Positions 16,943-24,148 of a stretch of DNA of 40,893 bases are shown here, in pieces (position 1 is the first letter of the stretch; every line of letters starts with the position of its first letter). This stretch comes from Myxococcus xanthus (GTDB taxonomy: Bacteria > Myxococcota > Myxococcia > Myxococcales > Myxococcaceae), in the NCBI RefSeq assembly GCF_013116825.1, contig NZ_JABFNS010000087.1, forward strand, positions 1 to 40,893, written 5' to 3'. Below the pieces are notes generated by a model. That model searched no databases, was not told the origin of the DNA, and worked only from the letters and a program-made list of their open reading frames with translations. Made by a program: the position numbers and the translations under genes.

Positions 16943-17767
16943 ATGCATGTGGCCACCCTGGCGCTCGCCGCGGTGCTGCTCGTCGTGGTGGGCGCCGGCT
17001 GCCGTGAGGAGACGCAGGCCGAGCCGCTCAAATCACTGAAGCCCGAGCCCTTGCCCTCGCTCACCGTGCCGGGCGAAGCGGCCCCGGAAGCACCGCGCCC
17101 CGCGTCGCCATCCGAAGTCGAGGTGGCGGGCCCCGTCCAGGGTGAGCCGCTTCCTGCGTCCGCGCTCCGGGTGGCGCTGGCGGGGGAGCGCGTGCGCGTG
17201 GGGGAGGAGACCTTCGAGCCGGCGCGCCCGGATGACGCCGCGCGGCTGGCGCAGCGCGTGACAGGGCACACGGTGTTGGTGGTTCCGGACGCGGACACGT
17301 TCCTGGTGCAGACGTCGGAGCTGTTCACCGTGCTGCGGGACTCGGCGGAGTCCGTGTGGCTGGCGCACCCGGATGGGCCCGTGGCCTATCCCGTGGTGCT
17401 GCGGGACGAAGCGGGCTTCCGCGCGTGGCTGGAGGAGGTCGCGCCGGGCAAGCTGCGCATCATCATGCGCGCGGACGGCTTCGAGTTGACCACCAGCGTG
17501 GGCAAGTTGCCGGGGCCGGATCCAAATGGTCCGTCGGTGCCGGTGCGGGCGGGGCGGCAGGACATCGTCACGCTCCGCCGGGGCCTGGGCTTGCTCAAGG
17601 GGCGCTTCAAGACGTCCGAGGACATCTGCCTCGTGCCTTCGTTCGGCACGGAGGTGGCGCAGGCGGCGCGGGCGCTCGGCGGAAATTTCACCGCGCCGGG
17701 TGAGCCGCTGTTCGACACCCTGTGCTTCGTCTACCCCACGCCGCACAAGGCCCCGGACGGAGGGTGA
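16943..17767 (+). CDS. Lipoprotein, unknown function
   Basis: From the ATG at 16943 the product is 274 aa with a signal peptide HVATLALAAVLLVVVGAGC and a likely lipidated Cys at 20. A GTG at 16925 with GGGAG upstream is an alternative that adds six residues. A Pro/Glu-rich linker (about 25-70) precedes a ~190-aa soluble domain with VALAGERVRVGEETFE, GHTVLVVPDADTFLVQ and two Cys that may pair (EDICLVPSF and FDTLCFVYP). That pattern looks like the biopolymer-transport (ExbD/TolR) periplasmic fold, a weak impression only. It is divergent from the kinase, with about 240 nt between. Confidence 0.72.
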   Translation: MHVATLALAAVLLVVVGAGCREETQAEPLKSLKPEPLPSLTVPGEAAPEAPRPASPSEVEVAGPVQGEPLPASALRVALAGERVRVGEETFEPARPDDAARLAQRVTGHTVLVVPDADTFLVQTSELFTVLRDSAESVWLAHPDGPVAYPVVLRDEAGFRAWLEEVAPGKLRIIMRADGFELTTSVGKLPGPDPNGPSVPVRAGRQDIVTLRRGLGLLKGRFKTSEDICLVPSFGTEVAQAARALGGNFTAPGEPLFDTLCFVYPTPHKAPDGG

Positions 17768-17820
17768 ACCCGCTGTGTGGAATCCACCGTGGCCGCGCGC
17801 TCGTGTCCTTGCATCGAGCG

Positions 17821-17850
17821 TTGACATCTTTCATGAGTCGTCACTTATAT
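17821..17850 (+). promoter_or_regulatory. Sigma70-like promoter of the SRPBCC/ArsR operon
   Basis: TTGACA (17821-17826) and TTATAT (17845-17850) are separated by 18 nt. Transcription should begin near 17857, just before a GGAGG site (17868-17872) for the first gene. Confidence 0.72.
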
Positions 17851-17855
17851 AAGTG
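17842..17855. promoter_or_regulatory. 14-bp perfect palindrome, likely ArsR operator
   Basis: CACTTATATAAGTG is its own reverse complement and covers the -10 box. Dimeric ArsR-family repressors bind palindromes in this position, so the ArsR product encoded by the second gene probably represses its own operon. Confidence 0.75.
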
Positions 17856-17876
17856 CAGGCTTATTTTGGAGGCGAC

Positions 17877-18536
17877 ATGATGGATGTGAAGCGGTACCTG
17901 GGGGCCGTCGTGCGGGAGGTGGAGAGCCGTGAGCATGAGGGCAAGCCCGCACGGGTCGTCGTCGCCACGCGCGATTACGACACGACGGTGGAGGACCTCT
18001 GGGACGCGCTGACCAACCCCGAGCGCATCCCTCGCTGGTTCCTCCCGGTGTCCGGCGACCTGAAGCTGGGTGGGCGTTACGAGCTCAAGGGCAATGCCAG
18101 CGGCACGGTCACCCGTTGCGAGGCTCCGCGGCACCTGGGGTTGACGTGGGAGTTCGGAGGGACGGTGAGCTGGTTGGAGGTCATCCTGGCCAACGCGCCT
18201 GGCGGTGGCACCCGGCTGCGGCTGGAGCACATGGCCCATGTGAGCCCCTTCTGGGACGACTACGGCCCTGGCGCGACCGGCGTCGGCTGGGAGCTGGGGC
18301 TGATGGGCCTGGGCCTGCACTTGGCGTCCGGCGGCGCCGCTGTCGACAGCGCGGCGGTGGAATCCTGGACGGCCTCGGACGAGGGCAAGGCGTTCATCAC
18401 GGCCAGCAGCGAAGGCTGGGGCCAGGCGGATGTGACGCGGGGAGAGGACGCCGCGGCGGCGAAGGCACGCGCGGCGCGGACGACGGCCTTCTATACTGGA
18501 GCGCCGCCGCCCGACGTGCGGCATCCGGGGACCTGA
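17877..18536 (+). CDS. SRPBCC (AHSA1/START-like) domain protein
   Basis: This 219-aa protein of the AHSA1-type SRPBCC superfamily forms a ligand-binding helix-grip cavity. The typical start TRDYDTTVEDLWDALTNPERIPRWF, the GDLKLGGRYEL strand pair and the LRLEHMAHV region are present. A C-terminal helical extension rich in Ala/Glu follows. The start is one of two adjacent ATGs (17877 or 17880) behind TTGGAGG. The stop overlaps the ATG of the ArsR gene (TGATG). ArsR plus AHSA1 pairs are common; the SRPBCC partner may bind or process the inducing molecule, but this is inferred. Confidence 0.9.
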   Translation: MMDVKRYLGAVVREVESREHEGKPARVVVATRDYDTTVEDLWDALTNPERIPRWFLPVSGDLKLGGRYELKGNASGTVTRCEAPRHLGLTWEFGGTVSWLEVILANAPGGGTRLRLEHMAHVSPFWDDYGPGATGVGWELGLMGLGLHLASGGAAVDSAAVESWTASDEGKAFITASSEGWGQADVTRGEDAAAAKARAARTTAFYTGAPPPDVRHPGT

Positions 18537-18898
18537 TGGCCACGATGCATGCCTTCGACGTCCTGGGTGAGCCGGTGCGCAGACGGATCCTCGAGCTCCT
18601 GGCCGAGGGGGAGCGCCCCTCTGGCGAGGTGACCGAGTCCATCCAGGCGGAGTTCGGCATCAGTCAGCCGGCGGTCAGCCAACACCTGAAGGTGCTGCGC
18701 GACAGCGGCTTCGCGGAGGTTCGCGCCGAAGGGACCCGCCGCCTCTATCGCGTCGACCCGGCGCCGTTGCAGCAGGTCGACGCGTGGCTGGAGCAGTTCC
18801 GCGTGTTCTGGACCCCGCGCCTGGAGGCGCTCGCCACCGAGGTGGCGCGGGGCAAGCGGGCTCGGGCCAAGGCCGACAACGAAGGCGGCGGTCCGTAG
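18536..18898 (+). CDS. ArsR-family winged-helix repressor
   Basis: This is a 120-aa winged helix-turn-helix regulator. FDVLGEPVRRRILELLAEGER is the standard ArsR opening, and SQPAVSQHLKVLRDSG (43-58) the recognition helix region, followed by the wing EVRAEGTRRLYRVD. The metal-binding CVC motif of ArsR/SmtB sensors is absent, so it probably senses something other than metal. Start and upstream stop overlap by 1 nt. A perfect palindrome over the operon's -10 box is the likely binding site, giving autorepression. Confidence 0.92.
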   Translation: MATMHAFDVLGEPVRRRILELLAEGERPSGEVTESIQAEFGISQPAVSQHLKVLRDSGFAEVRAEGTRRLYRVDPAPLQQVDAWLEQFRVFWTPRLEALATEVARGKRARAKADNEGGGP

Positions 18899-19123
18899 CC
18901 AGGCGTGCGCGGTGTCCAGGACCGCCTGCTTCGGCTGACTTGAAGGGCACCGCTCGCCCCTTCGCTTGCGGGAAGGCGCTGCCTGCCGGACAGCGGACCT
19001 CACCTGAAGCGAGGCAGGGCAGTGGACTGGCGAGGACTCGCCGGCTCTTCGCGGGCGACTTCCAGCCGGAGGATTAGATTCAGGCCCCAGGGCGGGGTGC
19101 GCTCGCCCGCTGGAGGGAGACTC

Positions 19124-20929
19124 ATGGATGCCGCATCCAAGGCCACTTCGCAGCAGGGGCTTGCTCCCGGGGGCGCGTTCCTCTTCGAGGAGGTGGGCTC
19201 GGCCCGCATCCTCACGCCGGAGACCTTCACGGAGGAGCAGCGCCTCTTCTTCAAGACGGCGCTCCAGTTCTCCCGCGAGCAGGTCCTCCCCCTGTCCGAG
19301 CGAATCGAGGCCAAGGACAACGCGCTCCTGCGCCAGTTGCTGCGACAGGCCGGCGAGCTGGGCCTGCTGAGCGTGGACATCCCCGAGGCCTACGGGGGCA
19401 CTGGCCTGGACAAGACGACGTCGCTGCTGCTGGCGGAGGCCATGAGCCTCAACGGCTCATGGTCGGTGACGTTCGGCGCGCACACCGGCATCGGGACGTT
19501 GCCCATCGTCTGGTTCGGCAACGCCGAGCAGAAGGCGAAGTACCTGCCGAAGCTGGCCACGGGGGAGTGGGTGGCGGCCTATGCGCTCACGGAGCAGGGC
19601 AGCGGCAGTGACGCGCTGGGTGCGAAGACGAAGGCGGTCCGGTCCCCCGACGGCAGGCACTGGATTCTCAACGGCTCCAAGCTCTACATCACCAACGCGG
19701 CCTTCGCGGACGTGTTCATCGTCTTCGCCAAGGTGGACGGGGACAAGTTCACCGGCTTCATCGTGGAGAAGGACACGCCCGGCCTCACCGTGGGGCCGGA
19801 GGAGCACAAGATGGGCATCCGCGGCTCCTCCACGTGCCCGCTCTACTTCGAGGACGCGCGCGTCCCGGTGGAGAACCAGCTGGGCGAGGTGGGCAAGGGC
19901 CACAAGATTGCCTTCAACATCCTCAACTACGGCCGCCTCAAGCTGGGCGCGGGCGTGCTGGGGGGCATGAAGCTCCAGCTCCAGAACGCGCTGCGCTTCA
20001 CGCAGGAGCGCAAGCAGTTCAACGCGCCCATCGTCCAGTTCCCGTTGTCACGCGAGAAGCTGGCCCGCATGGCCGCGCTCGTCTACGCGGTGGAGAGCAT
20101 GACGTACCGCACCGCCGGGCTCGTGGACGCGCGCCTGGGGCAGGGGGACAAGGACGCCCCGGGCTACGAGGCGCGCCTCCTGGCGGCGGTGGAGGAGTAC
20201 GCCATCGAGTCCTCCATCATGAAGGTGCACGGCTCGGAGTCCTTGGGCCACCTCGTGGATGACGCCGTCCAGCTCCACGGCGGCGCGGGCTACATCGAGG
20301 AGTACCCGGTGGAGCGCTCGTACCGCGACGCACGCATCAACCGCATCTTCGAGGGCACCAACGAAATCAACCGCATGCTCATCACCGGCATGCTCCTCAA
20401 GCGCGCGGTGAAGGGAGACCTGCCGCTGTTCGCCATGGCCGGCGACGTGGCGGAGGAGCTGTCCCGGGGCGAGCGGCCCCGCGCGCGCGTGCAGGACGCC
20501 CTGGCCCCGCAGGAGGTCGCCGCCGAGGCCGCCAAGCACCTGGCGCTCCACGGCCTGCGCGTGGCGGCGGAGACGTTCGGCCCGGAGCTGGAGCAGCACC
20601 AGGAGGTGCTCGCGGCCCTGTCGGACGTGGTGATGGACGCCTTCGCCCTGGACTCCATGGTGACGCGCACGCGCCAGGTCGCCACGTCCGGCGCGTTGGA
20701 CCCGGTGCGGGTGGCGATGACGCAGCTCTACGCGCTGGACGCCATCCCCCGCGCCTACGACAGGACGCGCCGCGCGCTGTGCGCCACGTTGAAGGGGGAC
20801 GCGCTCGCCCAGGAGCTCGAGCGCCTGGGCACGCTGGACGTCTTCACGCCGTATGACCCGGCGGCGCTGCGGGAGACGGTGGTGGTGGCCCTGGAGTCCG
20901 CGGGCGGCTACCCCCTGGGCGCGGTGTAG
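19124..20929 (+). CDS. Acyl-CoA dehydrogenase family protein, long form
   Basis: This 601-aa flavoenzyme should catalyse alpha,beta-dehydrogenation of acyl-CoA thioesters in beta-oxidation. The start is the ATG at 19124 behind GGAGGGA (19112-19118). The N-terminal helical domain includes LPLSERIEAKDN, and the middle domain has AYALTEQGSGSDA and GIRGSSTC. The FAD/CoA-binding C-terminal helical domain follows, with ERKQFNAPI, QLHGGAGYIEEYPVER and the YRDARINRIFEGTNEINRM signature. About 150 further residues extend past the usual ACAD end, as in very-long-chain (ACAD9/VLCAD-type) enzymes. The 225 nt upstream hold only weak hairpins (for example GAAGGG 18942-18947 with CCCTTC 18958-18963). Confidence 0.93.
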   Translation: MDAASKATSQQGLAPGGAFLFEEVGSARILTPETFTEEQRLFFKTALQFSREQVLPLSERIEAKDNALLRQLLRQAGELGLLSVDIPEAYGGTGLDKTTSLLLAEAMSLNGSWSVTFGAHTGIGTLPIVWFGNAEQKAKYLPKLATGEWVAAYALTEQGSGSDALGAKTKAVRSPDGRHWILNGSKLYITNAAFADVFIVFAKVDGDKFTGFIVEKDTPGLTVGPEEHKMGIRGSSTCPLYFEDARVPVENQLGEVGKGHKIAFNILNYGRLKLGAGVLGGMKLQLQNALRFTQERKQFNAPIVQFPLSREKLARMAALVYAVESMTYRTAGLVDARLGQGDKDAPGYEARLLAAVEEYAIESSIMKVHGSESLGHLVDDAVQLHGGAGYIEEYPVERSYRDARINRIFEGTNEINRMLITGMLLKRAVKGDLPLFAMAGDVAEELSRGERPRARVQDALAPQEVAAEAAKHLALHGLRVAAETFGPELEQHQEVLAALSDVVMDAFALDSMVTRTRQVATSGALDPVRVAMTQLYALDAIPRAYDRTRRALCATLKGDALAQELERLGTLDVFTPYDPAALRETVVVALESAGGYPLGAV

Positions 20930-20950
20930 CCCGTGGGGGCCTCCAGGCCG

Positions 20951-21700
20951 TCACGGCATCCGCGCGACGGCCTCCATGCCGAAGCTCACCCGGGCCTTCC
21001 AGGGGACGGGCGGCAGCGTGGCCAGGGACAAGAGCCCCTCCAGCCGCTGCTGCATATCCGGCCGGAGCCGGCCGAAGGTGGCGCCGAAGCCCGGCGCCAC
21101 CGTCCCGGAGTTCTTCCGGGGCACCGTGGAGGTCCACACCACCTCGCCGTGCAGCATCATGGGCCCCTCCCGGAAGTCCATCTCCAGCAGGAAGGGCGTG
21201 CCCACCTTCACCTGGCGGGGCAGGGAAGGGGCCTGCACCTCCAGGCCCACGCCGCCCCGGGAGATGTCCCGGACGACGAAGCTCGGGGACAGGGGGGCCG
21301 CCTCGATGGCGCGCAGGTACAGGGGTAGGCGTGGGAAGCGGCGCAGGCCGGAGTGTTCATCGGCGGAGTAGATGCGCTGGAGGACGGCGTCCAACGCGCT
21401 GCGGTCTTCTCCGACCCCATAGCGGACGGTGAGGAGGAAGCGCTGGGACTCCTCGTGTGGGACGACCTGGACCACTTCCCCCAACACTTCCACGGGCCGA
21501 GGCACACCGCCCGCATGGAGTTCGAAGGTGAAGCGGGTCCCCAGCGGGAGGCTGCGGCGCGTCTCCAGGGTGACGCCCCCCAGTCCGACACTGCGCGTGT
21601 ACTCCCCCACCAGGGACTGCGGCGTCTTGTAGGCCACCTTCAGCCGAACGTTCGTGTTCACGCGACTGACACTTTGCGCCTGGGTCAGGGGGGAACTCAA
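20951..21700 (-). CDS. PilZ-like domain protein (two repeats)
   Basis: The product has two PilZ-like segments. The first is near the start, NVRLKVAYKTPQSLVGEYTRSVGLGGVTLETRRSLPLGT in outline. The second is RRFPRLPLYL...VRDISRGGVGLEV, which resembles the myxobacterial PilZ (TIGR02266-like) pattern. PilZ domains often bind c-di-GMP through RxxxR plus (D/N)xSxxG. The second unit has RRFPR and DISRGG, which fits; the first is degenerate (SVGLGG). No ATG lies near the conserved part: TTG 21700 (with GGGG upstream) or GTG 21661 are the plausible starts, and the frame is open to 21892. It converges on the acyl-CoA dehydrogenase gene. Confidence 0.78.
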   Translation of the reverse strand: MSSPLTQAQSVSRVNTNVRLKVAYKTPQSLVGEYTRSVGLGGVTLETRRSLPLGTRFTFELHAGGVPRPVEVLGEVVQVVPHEESQRFLLTVRYGVGEDRSALDAVLQRIYSADEHSGLRRFPRLPLYLRAIEAAPLSPSFVVRDISRGGVGLEVQAPSLPRQVKVGTPFLLEMDFREGPMMLHGEVVWTSTVPRKNSGTVAPGFGATFGRLRPDMQQRLEGLLSLATLPPVPWKARVSFGMEAVARMP

Positions 21701-21819
21701 GTTTACCCCAGCGCAATAGGTAGGGCGTCGTACGGCGCCAACCACTGGACCTTCCAGGTGTGACGGCCTTTCCGGACGTCCGGCGCGGACAAACCGCTGT
21801 TTCAACCTGTTGCGGTTTC

Positions 21820-21848
21820 TTGACCCCCCCAGGTGGGGCGCGTATGTA
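21820..21848 (+). promoter_or_regulatory. Sigma70-like promoter of mraZ and the dcw cluster
   Basis: TTGACC (21820-21825) and TATGTA (21843-21848) are separated by exactly 17 nt. The predicted start point near 21855 lies just before the MraZ-type repeats. This is the only convincing promoter seen ahead of the 17-kb cluster. Confidence 0.72.
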
Positions 21849-21860
21849 TGCCGCCCGGAA

Positions 21861-21885
21861 GTGGCAAGGAGTGGGAAGGAGTGGA
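21861..21885 (+). promoter_or_regulatory. MraZ operator: three GTGGN repeats at 10-bp spacing
   Basis: GTGGC (21861), GTGGG (21871) and GTGGA (21881) are spaced by AAGGA each time, giving one repeat per helical turn. MraZ, a multimeric AbrB-like ring, is known to bind short TGGG/GTGG repeats separated by about 5 nt upstream of its own gene. Autoregulation is therefore likely. Confidence 0.78.
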
Positions 21886-21925
21886 GGTTCATCCCTCAGC
21901 GGGCTGAAAAGGTGGATCGTCCCGA

Positions 21926-22378
21926 GTGTTCCGAGGCGTCTATGAGCACCAGATCGACGCGAAGGGGCGGACGAGCCTCCCGGCGAAGCTCCGGGACACG
22001 CTGGTGGGCGCCTACGACGAGAGGCTCATCCTCACGACGGCGCTCGACCGATGCCTCCACGCCTACCCGGTGCGGGAGTGGGAAGCGCTGGAGCTGTCGT
22101 TGGCCAAGCGCAACCCGATGGAGCCTGGGGTGAAGACGCTGATGCGCTTGTACGTGGCCAGCGCGCAGGAGTGCCCGCTGGACAAGCTGGGGCGCCTGCT
22201 CATCCCTCCGACGCTCCGCTCCTATGCGGGGCTGGAGAAGGACGTGGTGTGGGCGGGGATGGTGAAGGTCATCGAGCTGTGGAGCCGGGAGGGGTGGGCG
22301 AAGGCGCAGGAAGAAGCGCGCCAGGAAGCGACCTCCGCGGACGTGATGAAGGTGCTCGCCGAGCTGCGGCAAGCGTGA
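21926..22378 (+). CDS. mraZ: MraZ, transcriptional regulator of the dcw cluster
   Basis: This 150-aa protein has two swapped-hairpin AbrB-like MraZ domains. The first starts [23 protein letters not shown] and the second has [21 protein letters not shown], each with the DxxGRxxxP core that binds DNA. The start is a GTG at 21926 with a GGTGG site upstream. It is the first gene of the cluster, sits behind a sigma70-like promoter and its own probable operator, and is followed after 46 nt by the STAS gene. Confidence 0.96.
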   Translation: MFRGVYEHQIDAKGRTSLPAKLRDTLVGAYDERLILTTALDRCLHAYPVREWEALELSLAKRNPMEPGVKTLMRLYVASAQECPLDKLGRLLIPPTLRSYAGLEKDVVWAGMVKVIELWSREGWAKAQEEARQEATSADVMKVLAELRQA

Positions 22379-22424
22379 CGGGAAAGTCGACAGGACCCCG
22401 AAGTACCGGGAGGGTGGCAAGCGT

Positions 22425-22811
22425 ATGAACCAGGTTCTGGAGGTTCGGCCAGGGTTGGCGGGCGCGGCGATGGCCGCCGGCCGTGTCGAGACGCTCATGC
22501 TGGAGGGCGAGCTGAGCGAGCAGGACCTGCTCGAGCTGTGCGACGACCTGGGCCGCAAGCTGCAGCGCGGCACGCGCCAGGTGGTGCTGGACTTCGGCGA
22601 CGTGGGGCACCTGAACTACCGCGGCGTCAAGCCGCTGATGGCCCGCACGGAGGCCTTCCGCCGCGCCGGCGGGGACGTGAAGCTGTCCGGACTTTCGCCG
22701 TACCTGGCCGCCATCTTCCGCGCGGCCGGCGCGCACGACTGTTTCGAAATCTACCCGCACATGAACGATGCCCGAGCCGCCTTCGCGCTGGCACGGGCAC
22801 CCTTTGTCTGA
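22425..22811 (+). CDS. STAS-domain protein inserted between mraZ and rsmH
   Basis: The 128-aa product looks like a single STAS (anti-sigma-antagonist) domain: an N-terminal strand with VETLMLEGELSEQDL, a helix, the strand QVVLDFGDVGHLNYRGVKPL, and a C-terminal half with VKLSGLSPYLAAIFRAAG. In SpoIIAA-type proteins the loop reads DSSG and is phosphorylated; here the equivalent is NYRG (64-67), so the phospho-serine is missing. A switch role through partner binding alone is possible. Its place in dcw is not usual. The start is an ATG behind GGGAGGG. Function is unknown. Confidence 0.82.
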   Translation: MNQVLEVRPGLAGAAMAAGRVETLMLEGELSEQDLLELCDDLGRKLQRGTRQVVLDFGDVGHLNYRGVKPLMARTEAFRRAGGDVKLSGLSPYLAAIFRAAGAHDCFEIYPHMNDARAAFALARAPFV

Positions 22812-22817
22812 CGGCCC

Positions 22818-23732
22818 GTGACGGCTTCGGACTTCCAGCACCAGACCGTCCTCCTGCGGGAAGCAGTGGAACTGCTCCGGCCGGCGGATGGGCGGGTCAT
22901 CATTGACGGGACGCTGGGTGGCGGTGGCCACTCGGAGGCGCTGCTGGCCTCGGGCGCCACGGTGGTCGGCGTGGACCGGGATCCGGTGGCGCTCGCCGCG
23001 GCCACCGCGCGCCTGGGCGCGAACCCGCGCTTCCAGGGCCGCGCCGGCAATTTCGCCGAGCTGCCCCGCGTCGCCGCGGACCTGCTGCCCGTGGATGGCG
23101 TGTTGGTGGACCTGGGCGTGTCGTCGCCGCAGCTGGACGTGGCCGAGCGCGGCTTCTCCTTCTCCAAGGACGGCCCGCTGGACATGCGCATGGGGCCGGA
23201 CGGCCCGACGGCGGCGGAGCTGATCGCCACCACGGATGAGCGCGAGCTGGTCCGCATCCTCAAGGACTACGGTGAAGAGCCCTTCGCGCGGCCCATTGCC
23301 CGCGAGCTGAAGAAGGCCCTGCCCACGCGCACGCTGGAGGCCGCGGAGGTCGTGAAGCGGGCGGTGCCGCGCAAGGCGTGGCCCAACCGCATCCACGTGG
23401 CCACCCGGACCTTCCAGGCGCTGCGCATGGCCGTCAACGGCGAGCTGGAGGCGCTGGACGCGCTGCTGGCCGCCATCCCCGGGCTCCTCAAGGTGGGCGG
23501 CCGCGCCGCCGTCATCGCCTTCCACTCCCTGGAGGACCGGAAGGTGAAGGAGGCGTTCCGCGCGCTCGCAGGGCGCTGCACCTGTCCGCCGGGCCTGCCC
23601 GTGTGCGTCTGCAGCGGGGTGGGTGATTTCGCCCTGGTGACGAAGAAGGCCGTGGCCGCCTCCGAGGCGGAGGTCGAGGCCAATCCCCGTTCACGCAGCG
23701 CGCATCTGCGCGTGGTGGAGAAACTCCGATGA
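22818..23732 (+). CDS. rsmH: 16S rRNA (cytosine1402-N4)-methyltransferase RsmH
   Basis: RsmH (MraW) methylates N4 of C1402 of 16S rRNA using SAM. The 304-aa protein has the SAM motif [16 protein letters not shown] (about 28-43), [38 protein letters not shown], and the C-terminal [11 protein letters not shown] and TKK segments. The family's usual length is about 310 aa. The GTG start lies 6 nt after the STAS stop, and the end overlaps the ftsL ATG by 4 nt. Confidence 0.97.
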   Translation: MTASDFQHQTVLLREAVELLRPADGRVIIDGTLGGGGHSEALLASGATVVGVDRDPVALAAATARLGANPRFQGRAGNFAELPRVAADLLPVDGVLVDLGVSSPQLDVAERGFSFSKDGPLDMRMGPDGPTAAELIATTDERELVRILKDYGEEPFARPIARELKKALPTRTLEAAEVVKRAVPRKAWPNRIHVATRTFQALRMAVNGELEALDALLAAIPGLLKVGGRAAVIAFHSLEDRKVKEAFRALAGRCTCPPGLPVCVCSGVGDFALVTKKAVAASEAEVEANPRSRSAHLRVVEKLR

Positions 23733-24148
23733 GCAAGGTGCACTCCCGGGTGTCGGCGTTGCGTTCTTCCGTGACGGTGGGCGGCGTGCTGCTGCACCTG
23801 CTGCCGGCGGTGTGCCTCTTCGCCCTCTTCGCGGCGGTGGGCATCCTGCACGTCTCCAGCCGGGTGCTGGTGGTGGACATGGGCTACCGCCTGTCGCGCG
23901 AGGAGGCGGAGAGCCGCATCCTCACGCGCGAGAATGACCGGCTGAAGCTGGAGCTGGCCACGCTCAAGGCGCCGGGCCGGCTGGAGCGCGTGGCGCGTGA
24001 GCAGCTGAACATGGCCATGCCGCGCGGCGGCGCCGTGGTGTCGCTGACGGCGGACAAGCCGGCGCGTGGCGGCGGAGCGCGCGCGGAGTCCCCGGACGCC
24101 ACGCAGCCCACCGTCCGCGTGGCGGGCCGCGCCGGAGCGGGTCGGTGA
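23729..24148 (+). CDS. ftsL: Cell division protein FtsL
   Basis: This is a 139-aa bitopic membrane protein of the divisome FtsQLB complex, which activates FtsW/FtsI. A short cytoplasmic N-terminus is followed by one membrane helix (about 20-42, [22 protein letters not shown]). A periplasmic coiled coil comes next (about 45-90, with [30 protein letters not shown]), then a short Arg/Gly/Ala-rich tail. Sequence identity in FtsL is low across bacteria, so the call rests on topology and position between rsmH and ftsI. The ATG overlaps the rsmH stop (ATGA) and its end overlaps the ftsI GTG. Confidence 0.9.
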   Translation: MSKVHSRVSALRSSVTVGGVLLHLLPAVCLFALFAAVGILHVSSRVLVVDMGYRLSREEAESRILTRENDRLKLELATLKAPGRLERVAREQLNMAMPRGGAVVSLTADKPARGGGARAESPDATQPTVRVAGRAGAGR

